This document shows positions 47,051 to 59,022 of a stretch of 64,000 bases of DNA, in pieces. A program made the translations under genes and the position numbers. The first letter of the stretch is position 1. Each line of letters begins with the position of its first letter. The notes below the pieces were generated by a model. The model was not told where the DNA came from and searched no databases. It was given only the letters and a program-made list of their open reading frames with translations. Origin of the DNA: Tetragnatha versicolor (taxonomy: Eukaryota > Arthropoda > Arachnida > Araneae > Tetragnathidae); assembly GCA_024610705.1 (NCBI GenBank), contig JANDEH010000001.1:17953167-18017166 (forward strand). Reading direction: 5' to 3'.

Positions 47051-48699
47051 TTTTATAGTTGAAGAACAGCAAAATGCCAGATAGTTTTGTATAATTGTTT
47101 TTCACAAAATATATAAATAAAAATGTATTTTGATAAGAATGTATTATGTTTTAATGGATTATTGGTCTTATAAAAAACGTTTTACAAAATAAATTAGAAA
47201 GATGGATAAAGGTTCATGTGCTCTTCTGGCCCTGCAAAAAACAAAGAAGGACATGCCAAGATCATAAAAGTTTATTCACGAAATAAAGTATTTAAAAAAG
47301 TAGTCCATAATGCAGTAGTACCTAGAAATACATAAAAGAGAAATATATCATTAAGTAAACTAATATGTACAGAAAAAAATAGGTCTAACTATCGCTTTTT
47401 AAAAAATAATATTGATGATGTAATCACCTATACTTAATAGCTGAGCTTCATAACAATATAACCACTTATCGGAATAAGGATATTCTTAGAAAATAAAGCT
47501 GATAACAATGCTAATATGTGATATATACTGCAAATTTAGCGGTTGATAAGATTCAGTAGAAGAATTATTTTTGTCTCAAAGGCATAAATTAAAATAAGTA
47601 GAAAAAATATGACAGTAAATATAATTCCCTATTTATTTAGTACGTATAACCTTTCAGCCCTTTGTACCCCTTCTTACAGAAAAATATTTAATGTTTGTTT
47701 TTTAATGCTGGGGCAGTAAAACCCTCTAATAGTAAATCTCTCTATTCTAAAAAAAAGTTTTTGGTGAATGGTTTCCAGAGAAAGGCTTTTTAATTACTGA
47801 ACCGAATGACACATATATGGTATCAAAACGTCCGGATTCTTTTCGGATTTCTGAGTAGGCCCTTCGATTTTTCAAAAAAATTCTCAATTTTAAAATATTT
47901 CCATTTTTTTTAGATTTCGGATAAGGTCACAGTTACAAAGCAAGAAATTATGAATATTAAAACAACTGGAAACATATTTCACTTTTTTTAATATTCAAAT
48001 AGATTAAATAATAATTTTCCTATTTATAACACGAATTTAAAAAATATATTTTGGGTTATTTTTAATTTTTGTTGTTCAAAAGATTTTAATTATATTTAAA
48101 ACTTATGTATAATTAATTTATCTTTTAGTTTTTAAATAACAAATTAAAATTTTTTTATTTACCTTTGTCGTTGTGGCAACCTAATCATTACTATTTTTAC
48201 AATAAAATACATACTCGCTTTCGGGAATTTTGAACTTGCATTTATGTTTTACAATAATTATTATTTTTGTATATCCTTTTGCGTCATTGTTATGAAACTG
48301 ACACAACTCCAACGTTTGTTCTCCTGAAGATAAAATTCTAAATTTTCGACGTGTTAACGATAATTACTACATTTTTCACAGCCAATCGATGAAAATTATT
48401 ACAAATTTTAAGAAGGTTTAATTTATTCCTGAGATGTTTCAGTGCTTCTTGGATCTGTGAAAAAAACTTAACCTTGGAGAATTGGTAAAAGAATGTTTAC
48501 ATTGATCTGTTGTCTGTTGTTAATTTTCTTGGAATTATAAGGCGATCCGCCAATTCCTGTTACCATAAAGGAACTGTTTAAATTACGCCACGGAATAAAT
48601 ATCCGCCATTTTCGAAAGAATACCCCGGAGAAGTACTACCTATGTTTTAAGAATGTTTTATAAAGTGAGTAAGTGCAGTGAGCTGGGTTTTGTGAGGGA
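47051..48699. other. AT-rich spacer, possibly including a Helitron body
   Basis: No gene recognised. The last few hundred bases may belong to the Helitron whose 3' end follows, but no 5' TC end could be fixed. Confidence 0.4.
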
Positions 48700-48782
48700 T
48701 TGCGAAGCAGTCCAAAAGTGTCTGCGTCAGCAGTTAACGGGGGTTGGCGAGCGATAGCGAGCAGGGGGCGGTAGCTCCCTAG
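48700..48782 (+). mobile_element. Helitron 3' terminus, family H2 copy 1
   Basis: TGCGAAGCAGTCC followed by GGTTGGCGAGCGATAGCGAG, then CAGGGGGCGGTAGCTCC and CTAG before T. The GGGGGC...GCTCC hairpin just before CTAG is the Helitron 3' signature. The same arrangement recurs at 56285-56341 with a better-preserved hairpin. Confidence 0.6.
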
Positions 48783-48929
48783 TGTTTAAAAAATTCAAAC
48801 ACCAAGCGCTAAAAAAATAAGAGCCATTGAAAACAAAATAATATGACTTCAAAGTAGTAACATTCAGTTATTACAACTACATATTCTAATGAAATGGTAA
48901 AAACATCCCAAGATAATATTACAGAATAA

Positions 48930-49960
48930 CATATTCAACACCCTATGATGACACCCAAATTGAAGGAGAAAATCTCATCATTAAAAAACACAAACTTTTC
49001 CAATCCATAAAAAATTCCTTTCATCAACAACACCATCATTCTCGCATCTGAAACAGAGCTCAACTCTAGCGTGGATAAAAGTGTCAAATGCGTTTCTTTC
49101 ATTACCCCCTTAATCTGAAAAAGGAAAAAAATATTTCCCCTCTCCCTTCATCCATATCTGCTTGAACGAGATTCGCCCACTTTTCACCAAAATTGTCGAA
49201 AATTCGCGACGCGTTTTCAAAACAATTTGCATCTATTTTTTCGTTTTTCATTTCCACATGATTAGTCCTTTCGACGACTAAATTCCTCCCCCGAACTTCA
49301 CCGGGGGATTTTGCGAACGGCCTTTCCCCTTCTTTTTTATTCTCCAATCCCCCCTTCTCCGGAATATTATTACTCCACATTTACTACAGCCTTTCAGATA
49401 CGACGAAATGTTCTCGAAATTGCGAGAAAATTACCCCTGAAATCATCCCTCTACATCAATGGAGAACACGCATGGTCCATTAAACCTTCTTTTTCCTTCC
49501 CTCCCCCGCCTTCCCCCTTTCTTTCAATTTTTTCGTTTTCTCTGTGGAAATGATTCTGTGTTACTTTTAGTGCCTCCAATCGCCAAACTCCAGTTCCGGA
49601 GGAGATAAAATAGTTATCGAGTAACCCGCTAATAATTCATGCGCCAAGAATGGGGTCAAAAGGTTTTCCGTCCCTCTCCGCGGGCGTATAAGGAGAAATT
49701 CTCGCCACATAATGTCTTGCGAGAATGTAATTATTCTCCACAGAACTTGGGGAAAGACCGTTTATCACTTACATTGGAGGGAACGTGATTTTTGTTTCAA
49801 AATGTGAAAGTCTCGTTTTAAAAGCTGAGTTTTTATGAGATTACTCGCTTCTTATCATACCTCAAGGCGAAATGTTTCTTTGTGCTTCCGCGGGAATATG
49901 GGAAATAATTCGTGGAATTGTCGGTCTGAATACTCAATTATGATGGGGAAGTACGTTCCA
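48930..49960. other. Skew-switch island 18
   Basis: A+C-rich at about 48930-49060, pyrimidine/C-rich to 49560, then G+T-leaning at 49790-49930. This is the longest island. It contains TTCGCGACGCG (49201) and GGAGGAGATAAAATAG (49600). Frames of 80-92 codons on both strands have no recognised product. Confidence 0.4.
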
Positions 49961-50559
49961 CACATCGACTAGATCCGGAATATGGAATTTTTATGGGATA
50001 TAAGTGATGAAAGAGAGGAAATATGACATGTTGGAATTTTAAAAAATACATGACTGAACAAATGTTTCTTAAATTTATGCTTTTATCTATTTCTATCAGC
50101 GGTGTTGCTCGGACAAATGTAAAATCGTTATATTTCCAGCCATAACCGTTTTTCCTCTCAAACAATTCATGAAAGGACGAAATCCACACTCCATCAAGTA
50201 ATTGGTAGTGCATAGTATCGTCTTTTATGATGACCATTAAACCAAAATTTCCAAGGTTCCTATTTTCAAAAGTAACCAACTCACTTAAAAGAAACAAATT
50301 ATGTTTAACCAACAAGTTAGGGAGTCTGTTTACAATAATGAAATAGAGGTGATGATTTACAAATTAAGAGCAAGGATGTTACAATAAAATACAGAAAGTT
50401 TAACTTGTTTAATTATAAGCTTCTCCACAGACGATAAACTAGTTCGTCAACTATCGATGTTTGGAACCAGGTTGGCCGTCTGTATCTGGAAGGAAGTTGT
50501 AAATAAAATATTACGCCATCCAAAGTCCAGTTTGTTAAATAATTCCATGAATTTCTCAT
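49961..50559. other. Unique spacer
   Basis: Moderately A/T-rich. A 125-codon minus-strand frame at 49938-50315 gives a sequence with mixed residues but no family I recognise; no splice context supports it. Confidence 0.35.
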
Positions 50560-51430
50560 CATCAAAACCAATATTTTCGTAACATCCTCCCAGAACGTCA
50601 AAGTTGAAAAATATCAATATTCACAAACGAAACTGAAAATACTCATCCCATAAAAAACACGAATCTAAACATTCAAGAAGACCACATCACCGCTTCTCGG
50701 CAGTAACGACAAAATATCTCGCACAACCCCCAAAAATAATCGACTCCCATCGATTGCAAAACAAGCTCTCTACCTACCCCCAACAAAACTTCCATCCACT
50801 GCCCCCTTCTCGATTTCGTCCCCACACCATTAAGGAAGCAATTATTTTTTCCTCTAATCAAGCATCTACTTTACGTCACCGGGTTCTTCTGGCACAGTTT
50901 TCTGGCGTCATTCTTATCTCCCCTTCTGCCGGCCTAGATACGAATATTTTTATATTATTACTCCATTTTTTTCTCTCTTTCTTTTAGATCATGTAAGAAC
51001 AGAAAGCACGCTTCAATGAATTTAATGGTATGTTACTATGCAACTTTTTTTATTGTTTTAGTGTTGCCATTATGTGTATTTGGCTCCGGCTCTCGGTTGC
51101 ATTATTTTTTCTACATTTGAAGTGGAGGGCTGTAGAGATTTGTTGTTTTTGTTATTCTGATCTTTTTACTCGATTTGTATTTATTATCGCTGCCCTTTGT
51201 TTGTTTGCTCGCCCATTCTTTGTTGGTTTTCTTTATTTTAATAGTCACGTATCAGAAGGTGAACGTTTTTATTAAACTCCGCGAGAGAATAAAAAACACG
51301 GTTGCTGTGGTGAGATTCTGAAAATGCGGTTCTATTTTTAGATTTGGTGCAACAAAAGAAAAAAAACGTCTTTTCATAGTTTTTTATACTGATTTTGTTT
51401 TCGTGTTGTGTTCCTAATTTATTGTTAATG
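50560..51430. other. Skew-switch island 19
   Basis: A+C-rich at 50560-50860, strongly G+T-rich at 51030-51430 (TTGTTTGCTCGCCCATTCTTTG). The switch is near 50940 at CTTCTGCCGGCC. Frames of 77-81 codons on the G+T side are hydrophobic by composition only. Confidence 0.45.
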
Positions 51431-51707
51431 CTCATGAGCAAGTCATTTTATTTGTGCTCATTAAGTTCTTGCTACATTGATAATATTTTAAAGGTTATTA
51501 CAAAAACTGCAGTTCTTTTAAAGTATCGCTTTCTTAAGAAGTTACAAAAAATTAATCTCCTTCAGCACTTAATTATTAAATTAAAAAAGCCTAATAGTCT
51601 GCATTATAAATTAAAATTATTATAAGTGTATAAAAATTAGTTTTGTTGTAAATTTCATATTCAAGTATTTTTTTATGTTGTCCGTTTTAAAAATAGTCTT
51701 AAATTTT
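51431..51707. other. AT-rich spacer
   Basis: Nothing recognised. Confidence 0.45.
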
Positions 51708-51709
51708 TA

Positions 51710-52394
51710 CAGGGTGTTTCAAAATTGCGTTGCACGGCTTTTCTTTGGACTAACGCCTCCTAGGGTCACGAAAGTAAGGTCTACCCCTAGGTAAGTGAGC
51801 CTGGAGAATCCATTGAGATGACTTACAGCGCCCCTAGCGGCGAAATTAAAAAGTTAAAATTAAAATTAAAAAAAAGCTAGAACTCATTGAAAAAAATTTG
51901 ATCAAAATATCTTGAATATTCGCGGAAATATTACAATGTGAAAATAGCCCTTTTTCAGGGGTCAAAAAAAGTTCGCATATTTCAAATTTTTCAGTGTTAT
52001 TTTGTAGTTTTGGTTTTTTTTTAGTTTGAAGAACACATAATATAATTAAAAATAAAAAAAATGCAAATATTCGAACTTTTTCTTTTTTGACCCCCTGAAA
52101 AAGAGCTATTTTCACATGCTAATATCTCGGTGAATATTCAAGATATGTTCATGAATTTTTCTTCAGTGAGTTTTTCATGACGTTGGCAACAATACCTTCA
52201 ATGAGGTTTTTGCTCTATCTCTTTTAGTTTTTAAATGAATTTTTTTTAACTTTTTAATTTCGCCGCTAGGGGCACTGTAAGTCATTTCAGTGCAGTCTCC
52301 ATGCTCATTTACCTAGGGGTAGACTTTACTTTCATGATACTAGGAGGCGTTGGTTCCGAATAAAAGCCGTGTAACGCAATTTTGAAACACCCTG
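51710..52394. mobile_element. Foldback element, family F2 copy 3
   Basis: 685 bp, with the same CAGGGTGTTTCAAAATTGCG ends, flanked by TA (51708-51709, 52395-52396). It has lost part of the left arm interior compared with copies at 10707 and 13013, and its arms have more mismatches, so it appears older. Confidence 0.8.
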
Positions 52395-52429
52395 TATATG
52401 TCAATATCATCCAAATACATGAGTGGAAA

Positions 52430-52960
52430 ATGGCTAATTTCCCAGGAACTAGAATCACCCAACCATCTACAGTGAAACAGTCCCCGAAATTTCAAATAAG
52501 GTCAGTAACTTTACATTGGCAATTATAGCCAAAAACGAATTTGGAAAACCAGAGAATTCAAATCATTACTTTTCCCTACAAGTGGGAGCGGGGGAATTTT
52601 ATTAGTGTGGGCTCCCCCTCATGGCCGAAGGGCACAGATGTCGAAAAGGTACTTTTGATTGAAGCTAGGGGGAAGTTGAGAAAATATGAGGGAGAAATGT
52701 ATTACTCTATAACATTCCCCCCTCATTCCGTTTGTAGCGTGTTGTATATTAGATATACATCATAGCACTCATGTGAAAGTATTTGGGGAGCATGGGGAGG
52801 AATTCTCTCCCCTTCTGTATTCTTACATGCTTTACAGATGCCGGTATTTTATTTAGAAAGTATTTATGGCAAGAGAACGAGATAATGTAATTTGGGGTGA
52901 GATAATTTGATGAATTTGTGGAGTTATACTAGAATTTTGGTGAATCAAAGGTTAGATAAA
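52430..52960. other. Skew-switch island 20 (short)
   Basis: A short A+C-rich side (52430-52500) and a G/T-rich side (52590-52960). A 74-codon frame at 52541-52765 has no recognised domain. Confidence 0.35.
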
Positions 52961-53540
52961 ACGTGGTAGAAGGAAATTCAATTATCTTATTAAGCTATCA
53001 TATAACGTGAGACTATCTTAAATACGTAGTTCCACTTAAAATATTAGGGATATTTTTTCTCAATTAAAATGCTGTAAGTTGTGGCAAACAATGTAAGTAA
53101 GTAAGCAATGTAAAATCGGTCTCTTATTGATTAAATTTGAAATTAGGTAGTATACATTGGATCAAATAGTTATTTTTCTTTCTTTTCCAAATGGAACTTG
53201 AAATCATTGTTGCATTAGCTTCCAACTGTAAAAGGCTAACTATTCAAGTATTAAAAATGAAAGTTACAGAAGTTTATAGTTAATTACATCTTTTAAATCG
53301 GTTTGATTCCATCTGTCAGTACTCTCCTTAAAGAATGATTTACTTTTCAAGTAGGATCATTTCATTTTCAGGAAGTTTATTCCTCAATAAATACTAAAAA
53401 TGTTTATGAAAGCTATAGATAATAATTAATAGGCTATCGCTAATGTATGAAACTTTACCGGTGATATATAAACAAAATCATATACTTCTCTAACTCTGTT
53501 CACTGAACGAATACTTTAGAAAAGTGTGTTATAAATTGAA
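52961..53540. other. AT-rich spacer
   Basis: No feature recognised. Confidence 0.45.
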
Positions 53541-54320
53541 ATATGGTTCGTAAAAGGATTTTGATGGTTTCATTTCGGACCAACATGCTATCTCCATACA
53601 CTATCCTACAGCGAAATGAACAAAAGCCTCCCATACTTTTCTACAACAAAAACTACGACAAAGAACTCCAAACTCGGTCGCCGCATTCCAAGCAGAAAGT
53701 ATTCTCTAGGAAGAACCTCTCCTCCATAAAAAAAAGCAGCAAACATACGAGAAAGAAAACGCCATCACGTAGACATAATAACCGTGGACAGATGGTGACC
53801 GATACAGTTCCAACAGTAAGGAATAGGGAAACAATAATAAAAAAACGACTTCAGATAAAAAAAATGGAGGACGGCTATAGAAGAATGGCCGCCAAGTTTC
53901 TGTAGTCATGGAGATGAGAGTGGAGTGGAGTTGTCGATATCCTTCGGTAGGCGAAAGAAATGATAAGGAGGGGATATTTGCGTAAGGGATCAAGACGTGG
54001 CACCGAAGTCGGCCCATGCGTTCTGACAGACTCGGTTCTTTTTCTCGCACTGCTGCCGAATCTCAGATGCTTTGCTGCGAAAAGCCGAGTTTATCTAAGG
54101 CTAAGTTTTTAGCCCTGGATCTAGGGTTGAGGAGGAACTCCACCTGCTACCGTAATGTAGGAAATCGAGGGGTTTGGGTTAATTTATTTTTCTTTGGAAG
54201 GGTTTTCCTGCAGCTGGATTGGTGGATTCGATCTGGGGATATTTTGTGGAGGTGAGGAGATTTTGTGTTTGTGGATGTGGAAAAAAAAAGGAAATGGTTG
54301 GTGGTGAAAAATAGGTTTTA
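53541..54320. other. Skew-switch island 21
   Basis: A+C-rich at 53570-53850, G+T-rich at 53900-54320 (GGTGAGGAGATTTTGTGTTTG). A 120-codon frame at 53543-53905 is Lys/Arg/Ser/Thr-rich with no domain, and a 114-codon frame overlaps it on the other strand; both are put down to skewed composition. Confidence 0.45.
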
Positions 54321-54719
54321 GCGTTTGTTTTGTGCATGAAGAAATTGTACGTGAAGAAAATGCTGTGAAGACATTATGCATGAGTATGGAATATAAATGT
54401 TTCAGTGTGATATTTATATATATATTAGATAATTTACTGATACAATACAAACCCTGATGGTTTAATTTTACTTCACATAGTCCAAATGGTATAATAACAA
54501 TGTTATTTAAAACTATTATCAACATAAATTTTTTTATGTAAAGATAAAAAAATGACGTTTTTAACTTATACAGAAAAACTCTGTTATAAATATTTTTTTC
54601 ATAGTTAAATAATTAATATCAAGTACAAAAATTATTTATTAAACAGTACGTAAACTCACATTGTAATATATTTGATTCATATCGGCATTTTCTTAGCATC
54701 CTTTATAAAATTCAAATTT
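54321..54719. other. AT-rich spacer
   Basis: No feature recognised. Confidence 0.45.
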
Positions 54720-55680
54720 TACGGTTGTCATATCTTTAGGTACAATATTCATTCTACATCCAATATTGCCAATGAAAGCCAACACAGAAATTTTTAAAAG
54801 TTACATGCCATTTATAAAACTCTTACGCATCAACAATATTAAGAGTTCCACTCAGAATTTCCAAAGTAACCAAATTCCCACTACATTGTATAAAGATGAG
54901 CGTGGGATAAAATAAAAATGTTACCAAAAAAATATCATCGCTGCTCTCACATCTTAAAAAAACTCACACCCTATGAGAGTCAAGATGCACTCTTAAAGCT
55001 CTTCAACACAACAAATAAATCATCCACAAGACAAAACAACAACCCCAAAAGTAATCCCCCCTCAAAAAACCCCTCATCAGCACCCCACCCCCACCCTCCA
55101 AAGTGATTCGAAACTTCCACATGATAGCGCCGCGACAACCACGATTTATATTTGGAAATAACGCAAAAACGTTCTCTTTTTCCCGTCCGACCCCTTTTCA
55201 GCATTTCAATTCCCCCATTCAATCGCCAGCTCCTAACGAAACTCCTTAAGAGGGAGAGACTATTTTATGCGAATGTTCTTCCTTTAGCTGGACTCCTTTC
55301 TCCTCTGCTCTGCCATTGGCCGCCGTAACTCATTGAGTAATGCCCTACTCAGACAGTGTAAACTTCCGCGGAGGAGTCGTATATTCTCATAGACTTCTTC
55401 TGCTGGGGATCCTTCCTTTGGAACGGTGCCTGCTTTTGCTATCCGCCGGAATTGGAGATTTTTTTGCAGGGTGGGATACTCTTGTCGGAGTAGGAGGAAT
55501 GTGTTCAGTTGTTTGGTTTTTGGAGGGCTGGATGGGTAAAATATTTTGTTCTGGTTGACAAGTAGGCTGTGTTTTTTTTCGTTTATGTTTTGGTAACGTG
55601 ATAGTTTGTAAATATCTCCCGACAACGTAAGATACAATGTTATTATTCGTTGGGATCGAATTTATGAGGTTATTTTTAAA
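54720..55680. other. Skew-switch island 22
   Basis: The clearest case by count: 55021-55080 has A27 C24 G3 T6; 55501-55560 has A10 C4 G20 T26. The turning point is about 55130-55340, around TGATAGCGCCGCGACAACC and CATTGGCCGCCG. Overlapping frames of 62-117 codons on both strands are compositional. Confidence 0.55.
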
Positions 55681-56284
55681 ATAAAATGAAAAGCGATTCA
55701 AAACAAAATGTTCGCACGGATTGTCGACTAAAATATTATAAAACAGAATGTAGATTCAAAAAATTTAAAAGTTATTTTTTTTCTCAATCTTTTTGTTATA
55801 GCCATAGGATAAAAAAAATATCAAAAACTAATATCCTAGGATAATTTATGATTTTTTAAGAGGTCATGCTTTTTTGAAATTTATTATAAAAACTGGAATA
55901 TTATTACTTTTATTAACACATTTGTATTAGGTATGTCTTTTACTATACGTCAATACGTCAAAAGGAATTATAAAATATTTTTTTGAATTAAAAAATTGGT
56001 CCTTGTAAAAGTTTCTTAAAGGCTTGTTTTCTTTCTAAGGTGGTTGATGGTAATTAGTAGACTTGCTGGATATTTTTTTAAAAACATTTCTATTCAATAA
56101 TTGAAGAAAGAAGAATTGAAGTTAAGAGATAAATATTTTAGAAACAGTTTTATTTTGATATCTTCGGGGGAATGATTCGAATTAAATGATTGATAAACTA
56201 GAGAGATAAGTAGTTTCGGTATCAAAGAAGCATTAACTAAGCCGAAGAGCCTGGACTGTTGAGATGAAGCGATCTGAAAAGAAC
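55681..56284. other. AT-rich spacer, possibly including a Helitron body
   Basis: No gene recognised. It leads into the Helitron 3' end; the 5' limit of that element is unknown. Confidence 0.4.
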
Positions 56285-56341
56285 TGCGAAGCAGTTCCCG
56301 GGGTTGGTGAGCGATAGCGAGCAGGGGGCAGAGCCCCCTAG
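56285..56341 (+). mobile_element. Helitron 3' terminus, family H2 copy 2
   Basis: A near-perfect palindrome (AACTGCGAAGCAGTT, 56282-56296), then GGGTTGGTGAGCGATAGCGAG, then the hairpin GGGGGCAGAGCCCCC overlapping terminal CTAG before T. It shares about 50 bases with the end at 48700-48782. Confidence 0.65.
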
Positions 56342-56639
56342 TAATTTAAAAGATTGAAAACACAAAACATAAACACTTAAAAAATAATGGTTATGATAGT
56401 ATTTTTGGTCTACTACTATTCGGCGGGGCCGTTTGGGTGCCAAAAATAAAATAAAATTGAATAGAACTCTTTCATAATCCATCTAAAAATTAGAAGAAAA
56501 AATCGGTTCCTATGCAAATTATAAACAAATATCAATATTAGTTTTAATTTTAATAAAATATATTATGTTAAAACATTTTATTTATATCTAAGAAGTGTAG
56601 AAATTATTTTATTAATTCTTAAAAAAGCATCCATCGTAA

Positions 56640-57480
56640 AAATGTAAAAAAATGGATAAAGTCGAAGGAAGACATAACAAAGTAACCACATTTCGAATTA
56701 AATACATTTCTAAGAATTTGTTTTACGTAAACAAATACTCAGAAATCAACTTCCGCCATCTTTCATGTATTTATTTCTTTGGCCTAAGCCTCAGAAAGCG
56801 CCCACACACATCATTAAGACGAAATCCGTCCGACGAATAGCCCCGGGCGCGTGAAAACTCCACACAAAATATTAAATTTTAATGATTATAATCCAGTAAA
56901 CAAGGCAGCAACGGTAGACGTAAACTAATAAAAACCAACCCACCCTGGGGGGCTCTAAGCAATTTGAGAACAGTTGTGGTTCCATGAATATTAAACGTGA
57001 GCGCTGAACAACGTTAATTGAATCTTCAAGGATATCTATCTATCTCGAAAGCAAAAGGAAGGGGTGCGCAGAAAAAAAGAAACCCTTTCGCCACACAAAA
57101 CGCGTCATCGCGTTTAATTAAAACCCGCTTATATTAAGCATAATTACTCTACTTCAAACACAAACAGTTGTTTCTTCGGATGCTTCTGTTGTTTATCCCC
57201 CGGGCAGAATTTAAATGATTAAAAGTTAATGTTTCGTCCTTTATTGGAAATAAAGCGGTTGTTTGTTTTGCTGTTGCACAAAAGGATATTTTGTAGTAGG
57301 GATTCCCTCCTCGTAAGAGAAAGGATGAAGTGTTTTTGCGGGATATACATCCTCGCGGGGGATAAAGAGAGAGAGTGTGTGGAACAATTGTGCAATGTAT
57401 GAAAAGGAGTTTCGGTGAATGTAAACGATTTCATTACGCCTTAATGAAAATGGCGGTATTAATAAAAATACAAGGATAAT
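56640..57480. other. Skew-switch island 23
   Basis: A+C-rich at 56650-57000, G+T-rich at 57180-57480. The centre (57090-57155) is GCGTCATCGCGTTTAATTAA followed by ATTAAGCATAATTAC, dense in TAAT/ATTA sites. No gene product recognised. Confidence 0.45.
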
Positions 57481-58252
57481 AACCGAGCGTGGTGATTAAA
57501 AGGAGGAATTAAAAATAACTCATAATTTTTATTTGAGAGGTAAAGATACAAGAGCGAAGCGGCTTTTGTTAATTCAGCGATGAAAGAATAAAGGTCTTAA
57601 ATCCTACGCAAAGTAATTCTTACCCAAATTCATTTAAATCTTACTTAATATAAAGACGAATGCGTTATTTTATGACTGCAGTTATTCAACACTAATTCAA
57701 ATGCATTTGAAGAATACCTTTTGAAGACGAGGAATCTTAATGAATAAATTTAGAAGGTTTAATACTATTAATCTTACCTTTGTGATATCAAAAGAAATCC
57801 CATTAAAATATTCATAAAATAAAGGTCCATTAAAACGTACCTGTAAGAAAAAACATATTTTTAGTCTGCGTATATAATTTTATAATCATAAATATTACAC
57901 ATAGAATTAGTCAGATCTAGTATGTCATTATCTTAAGTAAAAAACATTAAGTTAAACATTTGTGAAAAAGCTTGGATAACCATCTAATATTTAAACAATT
58001 ACAGCAGATTTTTTAAAAATAAATTATAATTGAAACATCATTAAAGATTACTAATAATTTTAAAGTAATACGATTAAATTTATCACTCACAAATGAAATA
58101 GTTTAAACACTGCATCACATTAATTAAATGATAGTTCTGAAATTTATCCCCAATTAATGAGGTATCTATATCTTTATGATTTGCACAATTTTACCTAAGG
58201 CAAAACACAAAAATTTTAGTGTAGAATATTTAATTTTTCATATATATACTAT
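57481..58252. other. AT-rich spacer
   Basis: No feature recognised. Confidence 0.45.
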
Positions 58253-58522
58253 TTAACCTTCCTACCCTCTTGAAAAAATAGTCACGTATTCCCCCCGTGG
58301 GGTCTAATAGTACCCCATGCGTAAAATGTGCCTATGACTCAAATAAAGGGTAAAAATGCCTTAAATCGAAAATAATTAACATTTTTTTACTTTTAAAAAG
58401 ATGTTTCAGAGTAATTTTTCTAATTTTTTTGGTATTTTTCTCATTTTTTGGTCCTATTAAGGCGTTATTTGGTTTCTTTCGATACACGTTTTTTATAACA
58501 CCTGAGTGATGCTTAAAGTATA

Positions 58523-58552
58523 CTAGCTGATACACCCGGCCTTGAACGGGTA
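58523..58552 (-). mobile_element. Helitron-type 3' terminus inside element A copy 2
   Basis: On the minus strand: ACCCGTTCAAGGCCGGGT, then GTATCAGCTAG and T. It sits at the same place as 9732-9762 in copy 1. Confidence 0.5.
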
Positions 58553-59022
58553 GAGTTTATCAGTTAATTTTAGTGATTTATCAGGCTGAAAATCTTTTCT
58601 TTTCTGTATTATGAGCTACCTGTCATCCCAGAATAGTTTATTTAGTAAAATGAAACATGTGAAATGTGGTTACTCCTTTTTAACCCGGGAGCAGTCGCAC
58701 CTATGAAACGAACGCGGGCACTCGCGGGTGGGTATGTGATACCCAGGGATGGATTCTCACGTTTTAGCACTCAACCTGCTTGGTGTTACAAATAATATTA
58801 CTTTAAATAAGACACAAACAATAAACTATCATTTGTGTATCTTAAATGAATATAATTTGCTCACATTTGTTCGTGCAATCCTTACATAATTTGAGTTCTG
58901 TGTTCCACACAAATATATTTCTGGAACCTTTCACATTAGCGTTTTATTTTTAAGTCCCTTTTGCTAAAGTAATCCCTACATCTTTTGTATCCCGTTTTTC
59001 TACAATTTGGCATTGTTTCCTT

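Noticed and set aside
49938..50315. 125-codon minus-strand frame with varied residues
   Set aside because: The least compositionally biased of the long frames, but no family, start context or splice site supports it.
53543..53905. 120-codon open frame, Lys/Arg/Ser-rich
   Set aside because: Low-complexity, overlapped by a frame on the other strand, and located in an A+C-rich island side where stop codons are depleted.
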